From JBJHBP01 sp050485645 (GTDB lineage: Bacteria; Pseudomonadota; Gammaproteobacteria; Steroidobacterales; Rariloculaceae), in assembly GCA_050485645.1 (NCBI GenBank), contig JBJHBT010000006.1, positions 62,001 to 126,000 on the forward strand: a DNA stretch of 64,000 nucleotides. Direction: 5' to 3'. Every line of letters begins with the position of its first letter. Position 1 is the first letter of the stretch. Shown one piece after another: positions 27,793 to 35,071 of the stretch. The position numbers were made by a program, and so were the translations under genes. The notes under the pieces were generated by a model. That model searched no databases and was not told where the DNA came from. It was given only the letters and a program-made list of their open reading frames with translations.

Positions 27793-28701
27793 ATGATGAA
27801 GGACGACCAACAGGCAAGAATCAAGATCGCGGTGCAGAAATCCGGACGCCTGACCGAGCATTCGCTGGAGCTGCTGTCGCGCTGCGGCCTCATGTGGTCG
27901 CGTGGCAAGGATCAGTTGATCTGTTATGGCGAGAACATGCCGGTTGACGTTCTGCTGGTGCGCGACGATGACATTCCCGCGCTGGTACAGGAAGACGTCT
28001 GCGATCTGGGCATTGTCGGCATGAACATCATCGAGGAACGCCGTCTGGCCATGGTGGCCGCCGGTGAAACCGATCTGTTCCAGCAGGTCAGCGAGCTGGA
28101 CTATGGTTACTGTCGTCTGGCCTTCGGCCTGCCACAGGATTTCCCCTACGACGGCACGGCCTCACTGCAGGGCATGCGAATTGCCACCAGCTATCCGCAG
28201 ATCGTGCGTGACTATCTGCGCCGCGAAGGTGTCACCGCCACGGTGGTGGAGTTCTCAGGTGCGGTGGAGATCGCGCCAAGCCTTGGCAAGGCGGATATCA
28301 TCTGCGATCTGGTTTCCACCGGCTCGACACTGCGTGCGCATCAGTTACGCGAAGGTGACACGATCTTTGAAAGTCGCGCCGCACTGATCCAGACCCCGGT
28401 GGCCGTGCCAGAAGCCAAGGCACGCTGGGTCGCGCGGCTGCTGCAGCGTGTCCAGGGTGTGCTACAGGTGAAGGAGAGCAAGTACATCATGCTCCACGCG
28501 CCGCGCGCGGCGCTGAAGGAAATCACCGCCCTGCTCCCCGGGAGCGAAGCGCCGACCATCATGCCCCTGGAGGGTCGTGACGACAAGGTCGCGGTGCACG
28601 CCGTGTGCCGCGAAAATGTGTTTTGGGAAACGCTGGAGCAGCTCAAGGAAGCCGGTGCATCTTCGATGCTGGTGCTGCCGGTTGAGAAGATGCTGTCCTG
28701 A
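27793..28701 (+). CDS. hisG: ATP phosphoribosyltransferase, long form
   Basis: This 302-aa enzyme joins ATP and PRPP in the first step of histidine synthesis. The N-terminal KIAVQKSGRLTEHSLELL, the PRPP-site segment IICDLVSTGSTLRAHQLREG (near residues 172-191) and a C-terminal ACT-like regulatory domain (about 225-302) mark the long, self-sufficient form that is inhibited by histidine. No hisZ is needed. Starts at 27793 or 27796 are both possible; AGGA at 27785 fits the second slightly better. Confidence 0.96.
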   Translation: MMKDDQQARIKIAVQKSGRLTEHSLELLSRCGLMWSRGKDQLICYGENMPVDVLLVRDDDIPALVQEDVCDLGIVGMNIIEERRLAMVAAGETDLFQQVSELDYGYCRLAFGLPQDFPYDGTASLQGMRIATSYPQIVRDYLRREGVTATVVEFSGAVEIAPSLGKADIICDLVSTGSTLRAHQLREGDTIFESRAALIQTPVAVPEAKARWVARLLQRVQGVLQVKESKYIMLHAPRAALKEITALLPGSEAPTIMPLEGRDDKVAVHAVCRENVFWETLEQLKEAGASSMLVLPVEKMLS

Positions 28702-28747
28702 TACGCAATCCGTATGGATCGCCACGCAAGCCGACAACGGACCGACG

Positions 28748-30061
28748 ATGAAAACCTACGTATGGAGCCAGCTCGACGAGCAACGCCGTGAAGCGCTGCT
28801 GATGCGACCGGTGGTTGCTGACGATGCCGCATTGCGCCCGGCCGTCGGCGCCATCGTGCAGCAAGTGCGTCGCGAGGGAGATGCGGCGCTGTTCGCCCTG
28901 ACCGAACAGTTCGATGGTGTAAAACTCGAAGCGCTGGAAGTGGACGAGGACGAGAAGGCGCGCGCGGCAGATTCCCTGACGGCAGCACAGCGCAACGCCA
29001 TTCAGGCTGCTGCCGCCAACATCGAAAGCTTTCACGCTGCGCAGCGCCCACCCGAGCTCAGTGTCGAGACCACCCCCGGCGTGCACTGCGAGCGGCTGAT
29101 CCGGCCGATTCAGCGAGTGGGACTGTACGTGCCTGCCGGCAACGCGCCGCTGCCTTCCACCATGCTGATGCTGGCTATTCCCGCACGTATCGCCGGCTGT
29201 CCGGTGCGCGTTGCCTGCAGCCCGCCGAACCGCGACGGCGGAGTGAACCCTGGTGTGCTCTATGCCGCCGGTGTCTGCGGCGTCGAGCGCGTGTTCAGAA
29301 TCGGCGGCGCGCAGGCCGTGGCGGCCATGGCCTACGGCACCGCCACCGTACCCCGTGTCGACAAGATCTACGGTCCCGGCAACCGCTGGGTGACCGCCGC
29401 CAAGTCGCTGGTGTCTGACGATCCCGCCGGCTGCGCACGCGATCTGCCGGCCGGCCCGTCCGAGGTGATGGTCGTAGCCGACGCGCGTGCGAACCCGGCT
29501 TTCGTCGCTGCCGATCTGCTTTCGCAGGCAGAGCATGATGAAGATGCACAGGTGCTGCTGATCACCACCAGCGAGGCGTTCGCGCAGGCGGTACTCACCG
29601 AAGTGAGGCTTCAGCAGGAAAAACTCTCGCGCGGCAGCATCGTCGCCGCGGCGCTGGCCAATTCCAGCATCATCGTGGTGGAACACATCGATACCGCGAT
29701 TGAGATCGCGAACCGCTATGCCCCGGAGCACCTGATCCTGAACATCGACAACGCTCGTCGCCGGGTCGCCGACATACACAGCGCGGGCTCCGTATTTCTC
29801 GGTGCCTGGGCCCCGGAGTCCGTCGGTGACTACTGCAGCGGAACCAACCATGTGCTGCCCACCTACGGTTATGCGCGCAACTACTCGGGGCTGAACCTGA
29901 ACGATTTCCTGCGCTCCATGACGGTACAGGAACTGTCGCCCGACGGCCTGCGCCGACTCGGCCCGATTGCCGAAACACTGGCGGACCTTGAAGGTCTGGA
30001 CGCACACGCGAACGCCGTCACCCTTCGTCTGGCCGCCATCAACACAGCGGTGTCGTCATGA
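28748..30061 (+). CDS. hisD: Histidinol dehydrogenase
   Basis: This 437-aa zinc enzyme oxidises histidinol to histidine in two NAD steps. GLYVPAGNAPLPSTMLM near residues 122-138, GAQAVAAMAYGT, and the catalytic/zinc region QAEHDEDAQ and the C-terminal GTNHVLPTYGYARNYSGLN carry the conserved Glu and His residues. The ATG at 28748 is used; the longer frame to 28577 overlaps hisG. Its stop overlaps hisC by 4 bp. Confidence 0.96.
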   Translation: MKTYVWSQLDEQRREALLMRPVVADDAALRPAVGAIVQQVRREGDAALFALTEQFDGVKLEALEVDEDEKARAADSLTAAQRNAIQAAAANIESFHAAQRPPELSVETTPGVHCERLIRPIQRVGLYVPAGNAPLPSTMLMLAIPARIAGCPVRVACSPPNRDGGVNPGVLYAAGVCGVERVFRIGGAQAVAAMAYGTATVPRVDKIYGPGNRWVTAAKSLVSDDPAGCARDLPAGPSEVMVVADARANPAFVAADLLSQAEHDEDAQVLLITTSEAFAQAVLTEVRLQQEKLSRGSIVAAALANSSIIVVEHIDTAIEIANRYAPEHLILNIDNARRRVADIHSAGSVFLGAWAPESVGDYCSGTNHVLPTYGYARNYSGLNLNDFLRSMTVQELSPDGLRRLGPIAETLADLEGLDAHANAVTLRLAAINTAVSS

Positions 30062-31137
30062 ACAATCCGCTGGACCTGGCCCGTCAGGATCTGCTCGGGC
30101 TGCGCCCCTACACGGCCGGCGCCTGGGAACCCGACTGTATTCGTCTGAACGCCAACGAATCACCGTGGCGTGCACCGGGTGACAAGACCGAGCGTGGCCT
30201 GAACCGCTACCCGCCACCGCGCCCCACCGAACTGCGCGATCGCCTGGCGGCCCATTACGGCGCCAGCCCGCGCGACATGCTGGTGACGCGAGGCAGCAGT
30301 GAAGCCATCGACATCCTGATCCGCGGATTCTGCGCTGCCGGCCGCGATCGCGTACTGATTTGCCCGCCCACATTCGACATGTATCGCGTGTACGCCACGA
30401 TTCAGGGTGCCGGGCTGGTCGAGGTTCCGCTGCTGCGCGAACAGGGTTTCGCGCTGGACGTAAAAGGCGTCATCGCAGCCGTCAACGAATACACGAAGAT
30501 TGTTTTTCTGTGCACACCGAACAATCCCACCGGCCACTCCCTGACACCCGCCGACATCGACCGGGTTGTCGAGGCCCTGGCAGGGCGGGCGCTGGTTGTC
30601 ATCGACGAGGCATACCACGAGTTTGCCGAAGACGGCCACTACCTTGCGCTGCGTGAGCGCCATCCGCATGTGGTGCTGCTCAGAACACTGTCCAAATTCG
30701 TCTCTCTGGCCGGTGTGCGCTGCGGCGTGCTGATTGCCGCGCCCGAGGTTGTCACGTTCCTGGAGAACGTGCTGCCGCCGTACACCTTCCCGACGCCGTC
30801 GATCGAACTGGTTCTGAAGGCGCTGGGCGGTGAATCACTCGAAGTCTCGGAGGAGCGCGTCACCTTGATCAAGCGTGAACGCACCAGGCTGTCCAATGCG
30901 CTGCGCGACGTGCCGCAGGTAACCGCGGTATGGCCCAGCGATGCGAACTTCGTGCTGGTGCAGACGCGCAACGGCGAACGCTTCCGCGACATCGCGCGGG
31001 CCGCCGGCATACTGGTGCGTCAGTTTCCCGATCAGCCTCTGCTGAAAAACTGCGTACGTATTACCGTCGGTCAGCCCGAAGACAACGACCGGCTGCTGCA
31101 GGCACTGTCCGGTTCGGAGCGCTCGGGTCATGCGTAA
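30058..31137 (+). CDS. hisC: Histidinol-phosphate aminotransferase
   Basis: This 359-aa PLP enzyme turns imidazole-acetol phosphate into histidinol phosphate. It shows LNANESPW near residue 31, TRGSSEAIDILIRGF near 79, CTPNNPTGHSL near 151, VIDEAYHEFAE near 181 and the PLP Lys in LLRTLSKFVSLAGVRCG near residue 213. It overlaps hisD by 4 bp and hisB by 8 bp. Confidence 0.95.
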   Translation: MNNPLDLARQDLLGLRPYTAGAWEPDCIRLNANESPWRAPGDKTERGLNRYPPPRPTELRDRLAAHYGASPRDMLVTRGSSEAIDILIRGFCAAGRDRVLICPPTFDMYRVYATIQGAGLVEVPLLREQGFALDVKGVIAAVNEYTKIVFLCTPNNPTGHSLTPADIDRVVEALAGRALVVIDEAYHEFAEDGHYLALRERHPHVVLLRTLSKFVSLAGVRCGVLIAAPEVVTFLENVLPPYTFPTPSIELVLKALGGESLEVSEERVTLIKRERTRLSNALRDVPQVTAVWPSDANFVLVQTRNGERFRDIARAAGILVRQFPDQPLLKNCVRITVGQPEDNDRLLQALSGSERSGHA

Positions 31138-32200
31138 GATTCTGTTCATCGACCGCGACGGCACACTGATCGAGGCGCCGGAAAGCGGCGCGATTGACCA
31201 GCCGGACAAGGTCCGGCTGTTGCCGGGCGTCATTCCGGCGCTGCTCAAACTGCGTCGCGCCGGCTATGAGCTGGTGCTGGTGAGCAACCAGGCGGCGATC
31301 GGTCGCGGCGACACCACCGCCGGGGATCTGGAGCGCACGGAGTCCTTTCTGCATGCACTGCTGGCGTCGCAGGGCGTGGAAATGACGGCACGGTTCTACT
31401 GTCCGCACACACCGGAAGACCGATGCAACTGCCGCAAGCCGCAGGTGGGCCTCGTTCATGAGCTGATTGCCGGCAACGCGCTGGATCGCAACGCGTCTGC
31501 GGTGATCGGCGACCGCGAATCCGACATGCAGTTCGCGCGCAACCTGGGTGTGACCGGCTACAGGGTGTCGTTGAACGGCACGCAGGACGAAACCTGGCCC
31601 GCGATCGCTCATCGCATCGCCGACCGGCCGCGCGTCGCGACGGTGGAACGGCGTACGCGTGAAACCAGCGTCCGCGTCGAGGTGGATCTGGATGAAGCCG
31701 CCGACCCGCGGGCCAGCACGGGGCTGGCCTTCTTCGATCACATGCTTGAGCAGCTCGGCAAACACGGTGGCTTCCGCCTCAGCGTCACCTGCAGCGGTGA
31801 CCTTGAGGTGGACGAACATCACACGGTGGAAGACGTGGCGCTGACATTGGGGGCGGCACTGAAACAGGCTCTGGGCGACAAACGTGGCATACACCGCTAC
31901 GGATTCCTGCTGCCAATGGATGAAACCGAGGCCAAGGCATCGATCGATCTCGGCGGTCGGCCCTATCTGGTGTTCAAGGGCGTGTTTCCACGCGAACGTG
32001 TGGGCGACCTGCCGACTGAGCTGGTGCCACATTTCTACCGTTCGCTGGCCGACTCCCTGGCCTGTGCGCTGCACGTCCAGGTACGGGGCGACAATGCCCA
32101 CCACATGGTGGAAGCCAGCTTCAAGGCCGTCGCGCGTGCACTGCGCCAGGCGATCGCACGTGAAGGCGACACCCTGCCGAGCACGAAGGGAACGCTATGA
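31130..32200 (+). CDS. hisB: Bifunctional histidinol-phosphatase/imidazoleglycerol-phosphate dehydratase
   Basis: This 356-aa fusion has a HAD phosphatase at residues 1-165 (FIDRDGTL with the nucleophile Asp, and a Cys/His zinc loop in CPHTPEDRCNCRKP) and the dehydratase at 166-356 (DHMLEQLGKHGGF, DEHHTVEDVALTLG, DNAHHMVEASFK metal-binding His/Glu motifs). The fusion is characteristic of gammaproteobacteria. It supplies steps 7 and 9 of the pathway. Overlaps: 8 bp with hisC and 4 bp with hisH. Confidence 0.97.
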   Translation: MRKILFIDRDGTLIEAPESGAIDQPDKVRLLPGVIPALLKLRRAGYELVLVSNQAAIGRGDTTAGDLERTESFLHALLASQGVEMTARFYCPHTPEDRCNCRKPQVGLVHELIAGNALDRNASAVIGDRESDMQFARNLGVTGYRVSLNGTQDETWPAIAHRIADRPRVATVERRTRETSVRVEVDLDEAADPRASTGLAFFDHMLEQLGKHGGFRLSVTCSGDLEVDEHHTVEDVALTLGAALKQALGDKRGIHRYGFLLPMDETEAKASIDLGGRPYLVFKGVFPRERVGDLPTELVPHFYRSLADSLACALHVQVRGDNAHHMVEASFKAVARALRQAIAREGDTLPSTKGTL

Positions 32201-32826
32201 ACGAGATTACCCCGAAGCGCAGCGATGCTGGTGCGCTGAATCCCGTGGTGATCGGCAGCTGCGGCGCGAACCTGGCCTCATTGGGATTCGCACTCGAGCG
32301 GCTGGGCATCGCTGCACCGGTGACCGAACATGCGGACGTGGTGCGCAACGCCAGCCATGTGCTGTTGCCGGGCGTGGGTGCCGCCCGCGATGCCATGCGC
32401 CGCCTGCAGGCCGCGGGCCTTGCTGAAGTGATTCCAACGCTGACACAGCCGGTGCTTGGCATTTGTCTTGGCATGCAGCTGCTGTTCACCCATTCAGAGG
32501 AGGATGACGTTGCCTGTCTGGGTGTCATATCCGGCGGCGTCCGGCTTCTTCCGCAGTCCGCCGAGCTGCCGGTTCCGCATATGGGCTGGAACGAAATCCG
32601 TCCCATCCGCCCTGCCCCGCTGCTGGCCGGCATCGGCGATCGCGACTATGCCTATTTCGTACACAGCTATGCCGCTCCACCGGGCGATTACACGCTGGCC
32701 GTCAGCGAATACGGACGACCTTTCTCGGCCGTGGTGCAACACGGAAACTTTCATGGCACCCAGTTTCACCCGGAGCGTTCGTCCGATACCGGCGCCCGGT
32801 TGCTGCGCAATTTTTTCGGCCTGTGA
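32197..32826 (+). CDS. hisH: Imidazole glycerol phosphate synthase glutaminase subunit
   Basis: This 209-aa class I glutamine amidotransferase feeds ammonia to HisF. The nucleophile Cys is in LGICLGMQLL near residue 90, and the His/Glu pair is in GTQFHPERS near 186-192. VLLPGVGAARDAMRRL is a typical early segment. It overlaps the hisB stop by 4 bp, but the next gene hisA is 82 bp away across a tandem repeat. Confidence 0.95.
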   Translation: MNEITPKRSDAGALNPVVIGSCGANLASLGFALERLGIAAPVTEHADVVRNASHVLLPGVGAARDAMRRLQAAGLAEVIPTLTQPVLGICLGMQLLFTHSEEDDVACLGVISGGVRLLPQSAELPVPHMGWNEIRPIRPAPLLAGIGDRDYAYFVHSYAAPPGDYTLAVSEYGRPFSAVVQHGNFHGTQFHPERSSDTGARLLRNFFGL

Positions 32827-32860
32827 CACTTCGCCACGTGGTGTTGCTCCACGAAACACG

Positions 32861-32900
32861 ACCTACAACCTACAACCTACAACCTACAACCTACAACCTA
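32861..32900 (+). repeat. 7-bp tandem repeat array before hisA
   Basis: ACCTACA is repeated five times in full plus five bases of a sixth (40 bp). It lies between the hisH stop (32826) and the hisA ATG (32909), within an operon whose other junctions mostly overlap. No normal ribosome site is seen before hisA, and an AUGUGA start-stop pair (32900-32905) follows the array. Copy number could vary by slippage. Confidence 0.95.
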
Positions 32901-32908
32901 TGTGAACC

Positions 32909-33643
32909 ATGGAACTGATTCCCGCAATCGACATACGCGACGGCCGCTGCGTGCGGCTGCTGAAGGGCGACTTCGGTCAGGAAACCCGCTACGAAGCCGA
33001 TCCGGTCGCGCTGGCGCGCAACTACCGCGCGCACGGCGCTCGCTGGCTGCATGTGGTGGATCTGGACGGGGCGGCGGACGGCCGCCCGGCCAATCTGCCA
33101 CTGATCCGCCGCATGGCCGACGCCGGGCTCAAAGTGCAGCTCGGAGGCGGCATCCGCGATGAAGCCAGTCTCACGGAGACGCTGGCGATCGCCGATCGTG
33201 TAGTCATCGGCAGCCTGGCTGTGACCGAGCCGGACACGGTATCGGCATGGCTCACCACCCACGGGCCCGAGCGCATCACGCTGGCCCTGGACGTGGAGAT
33301 CGCGGGCGATGGCACCGCCCGTGTGAAAACGCATGGCTGGACACGCGCCAGCACGCTGAGCCTGGACGATGCGATACGCCGCTACAGTGCACTGGGCCTG
33401 CGTCACGTACTGTGCACGGACATCGACCGGGACGGTGCCATGGCCGGTCCCAACTGCGACCTCTACCGCCGGATGGCGACAACGTGGCCCGCTATCGCCG
33501 TACAGGCTTCGGGCGGTGTGCGCAATGCAGCAGACCTCGCTGCGCTGGCCGCAACCGGCGCGGCCGCGGCGATTTCAGGCAAGGCGCTGCTCGACGGCCG
33601 CATGACGACTGAGGAGATCCAGCCATACTTACCAAACGCATAA
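32909..33643 (+). CDS. hisA: Phosphoribosylformimino-AICAR isomerase
   Basis: This 244-aa (beta/alpha)8 barrel performs an Amadori rearrangement in histidine synthesis. It begins MELIPAIDIRDGRCVRL, with the catalytic Asp in AIDIRDG (residue 8) and the second Asp in CTDIDRDGAM near residue 170. LGGGIRDEASL and QASGGVRNAADL bind the phosphates. Translation start lacks a visible Shine-Dalgarno site. Its last codons overlap the start of hisF. Confidence 0.94.
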   Translation: MELIPAIDIRDGRCVRLLKGDFGQETRYEADPVALARNYRAHGARWLHVVDLDGAADGRPANLPLIRRMADAGLKVQLGGGIRDEASLTETLAIADRVVIGSLAVTEPDTVSAWLTTHGPERITLALDVEIAGDGTARVKTHGWTRASTLSLDDAIRRYSALGLRHVLCTDIDRDGAMAGPNCDLYRRMATTWPAIAVQASGGVRNAADLAALAATGAAAAISGKALLDGRMTTEEIQPYLPNA

Positions 33644-34419
33644 TCCCCTGCCTGGACGTGCGTGACGGCGTCGTCGTCAAGGGCGTCCAGTTTCGCAACC
33701 ACCGGGTGATGGGGGACATCCTCGAGCTGGCGGCCCGCTATCGCGAGGAAGGCGCCGACGAGCTCGTGTTCTACGACATCACCGCCAGCCCCGCCGGTCG
33801 CAGCGTCGACCGCAGCTGGGTCAATCGCGTCGCAGCCCTGCTCGACATCCCGTTCTGCGTCGCCGGCGGCATACGTACGCTCGATGATGCCGAAAGCGTG
33901 CTCAACCTCGGCGCGGACAAGATCTCGGTGAATTCACCGGCGCTGGAGGACCCTGATCTGATCGACGCACTGGTTGAGCGTTTCGGTACTCAGTGTGTGG
34001 TGATCGGTATCGACAGCCTCGAGCAGGCAGGTGACTTCAACGTCTATCAGTACACCGGTGATCCGGACCGCACGCGCGCCAGCCAGCGCCTCACGCTGGA
34101 CTGGGTTCGGGAGGTGCAGCGCCGCGGTGCCGGCGAGATTGTGCTCAACTGCATGAATCAGGACGGCGTGCGCAAGGGCTATGACATCGAACAGCTCGCA
34201 GCTGTTCGCAACGTCTGCAGGGTACCGCTGATCGCGTCCGGCGGTGCCGGTGCACCGGAGCATTTCCGCGACGTGTTCCGGTTGGCCCGCGTGGATGGCG
34301 CATTGGCGGCCAGTGTGTTTCATTCCGGTGCCATCCACGTGCCGGACCTGAAACGCTATCTCGCCACCTGCGACATTGCCGTACGGCCACCCGCAGCCGA
34401 AGGAGTCTCCACAGCATGA
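33625..34419 (+). CDS. hisF: Imidazole glycerol phosphate synthase cyclase subunit, probable AUA start
   Basis: This barrel enzyme uses ammonia from HisH to close the imidazole ring, releasing AICAR. Read from ATA 33625 the protein is 264 aa and starts MLTKRIIPCLDVRDGVVVKG, matching the standard HisF start. GAGGAG (33611-33616) is 8 nt upstream. The first usual start, GTG 33658, would remove the first strand and the catalytic Asp in CLDV. No ATG, GTG or TTG lies between the upstream stop (33610-33612) and GTG 33658. Other motifs: FYDITAS, AGGIRTLDD, GGAGAPEHF. A sequencing error at the ATG is the main alternative. Confidence 0.88.
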   Translation: MLTKRIIPCLDVRDGVVVKGVQFRNHRVMGDILELAARYREEGADELVFYDITASPAGRSVDRSWVNRVAALLDIPFCVAGGIRTLDDAESVLNLGADKISVNSPALEDPDLIDALVERFGTQCVVIGIDSLEQAGDFNVYQYTGDPDRTRASQRLTLDWVREVQRRGAGEIVLNCMNQDGVRKGYDIEQLAAVRNVCRVPLIASGGAGAPEHFRDVFRLARVDGALAASVFHSGAIHVPDLKRYLATCDIAVRPPAAEGVSTA

Positions 34420-34706
34420 GCGACATCGAATTTCTGAACACGCTGCAGAGCGTGATCGTACGTCGACTTCAGGACAAACCCGAGTCCAGCTACACGGCGA
34501 AGCTGGCTGCACGCGGCGAGCTGGCCGTGGCCCAGAAGGTTGGTGAGGAAGGTGTGGAGCTGGCGCTGGCCGCCGTTGCCCAGGGCAGCGAACGCGTGAA
34601 AGAAGAAGCGGCGGATCTGCTCTACCACCTGCTGCTGCTGCTCGCGGTCAAGGGATTGTCGCTTGAGGATGTGGTGACGGAGTTGCGGCAGCGACACACC
34701 GCCTAG
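34416..34706 (+). CDS. hisE: Phosphoribosyl-ATP pyrophosphatase (HisE only)
   Basis: This 96-aa helical protein hydrolyses phosphoribosyl-ATP, step 2 of the pathway. The MazG-like metal motif is in KVGEEGVELALAA (near residues 41-53) and KEEAADLLYHLLLLL (62-76). In many gammaproteobacteria this domain is fused to the cyclohydrolase HisI; here the HisI part is absent, and no other hisI is in the window. It overlaps the hisF stop by 4 bp and ends the operon. Confidence 0.94.
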   Translation: MSDIEFLNTLQSVIVRRLQDKPESSYTAKLAARGELAVAQKVGEEGVELALAAVAQGSERVKEEAADLLYHLLLLLAVKGLSLEDVVTELRQRHTA

Positions 34707-34788
34707 CCGGGCTCCGCAGCGCGCCCGTGAGTGCATCGCAATCGCGATCATACCACGTCGATAAAAACCTGTAGTTTGCGCCTCCAGG

Positions 34789-35037
34789 GTGATCCGGAAT
34801 ACAGTGAGGAAGGTGCAGGAGAGACTCGCGGATCGTTACGCACAGGTGTTCAGGATCCTGCTTCGCCATAGTGACAGCGTGAAGCGCGTGACCTTCTGGG
34901 GGCTGCACGATGGCATTTCCTGGAAAAACAACTTTCCGATCCGGGGTCGTACCAATCACCCGCTGCTGTTTGATCGTTCGTTGCAGCCCAAGCCGGCGTA
35001 TCGGCGTCTGATGAAACTGACCGAGGACATCATGTAA
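34789..35037 (+). pseudogene. Remnant of a GH10 endo-xylanase C-terminus
   Basis: The 82-residue open frame reads like the last part of a glycoside hydrolase family 10 xylanase: QERLADRYAQVFRIL, then VTFWGLHDGISWKNNFPIRG (20 residues, the aglycone-side loop) and HPLLFDRSLQPKPAYRRL. A complete enzyme has about 300 more residues with both catalytic Glu, none of which is present upstream, where hisE ends at 34706. It starts with GTG without a ribosome site, so it is best read as a decayed fragment left by a deletion or transfer. Confidence 0.75.
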
Positions 35038-35071
35038 TGGAGCGACACCACCAACGGGCGGCCGCCGGATC

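Noticed and set aside
28643..30007. 454-aa minus-strand open frame across hisD
   Set aside because: Antisense shadow of hisD; no ribosome site and no motif.
32861..32900. CRISPR-like array
   Set aside because: Units are 7 bp and directly adjacent, with no spacers; no cas genes are in the window.
34789..35037. Intact small xylanase-like gene
   Set aside because: Both catalytic Glu and most of the barrel are missing, so it is treated as a remnant.
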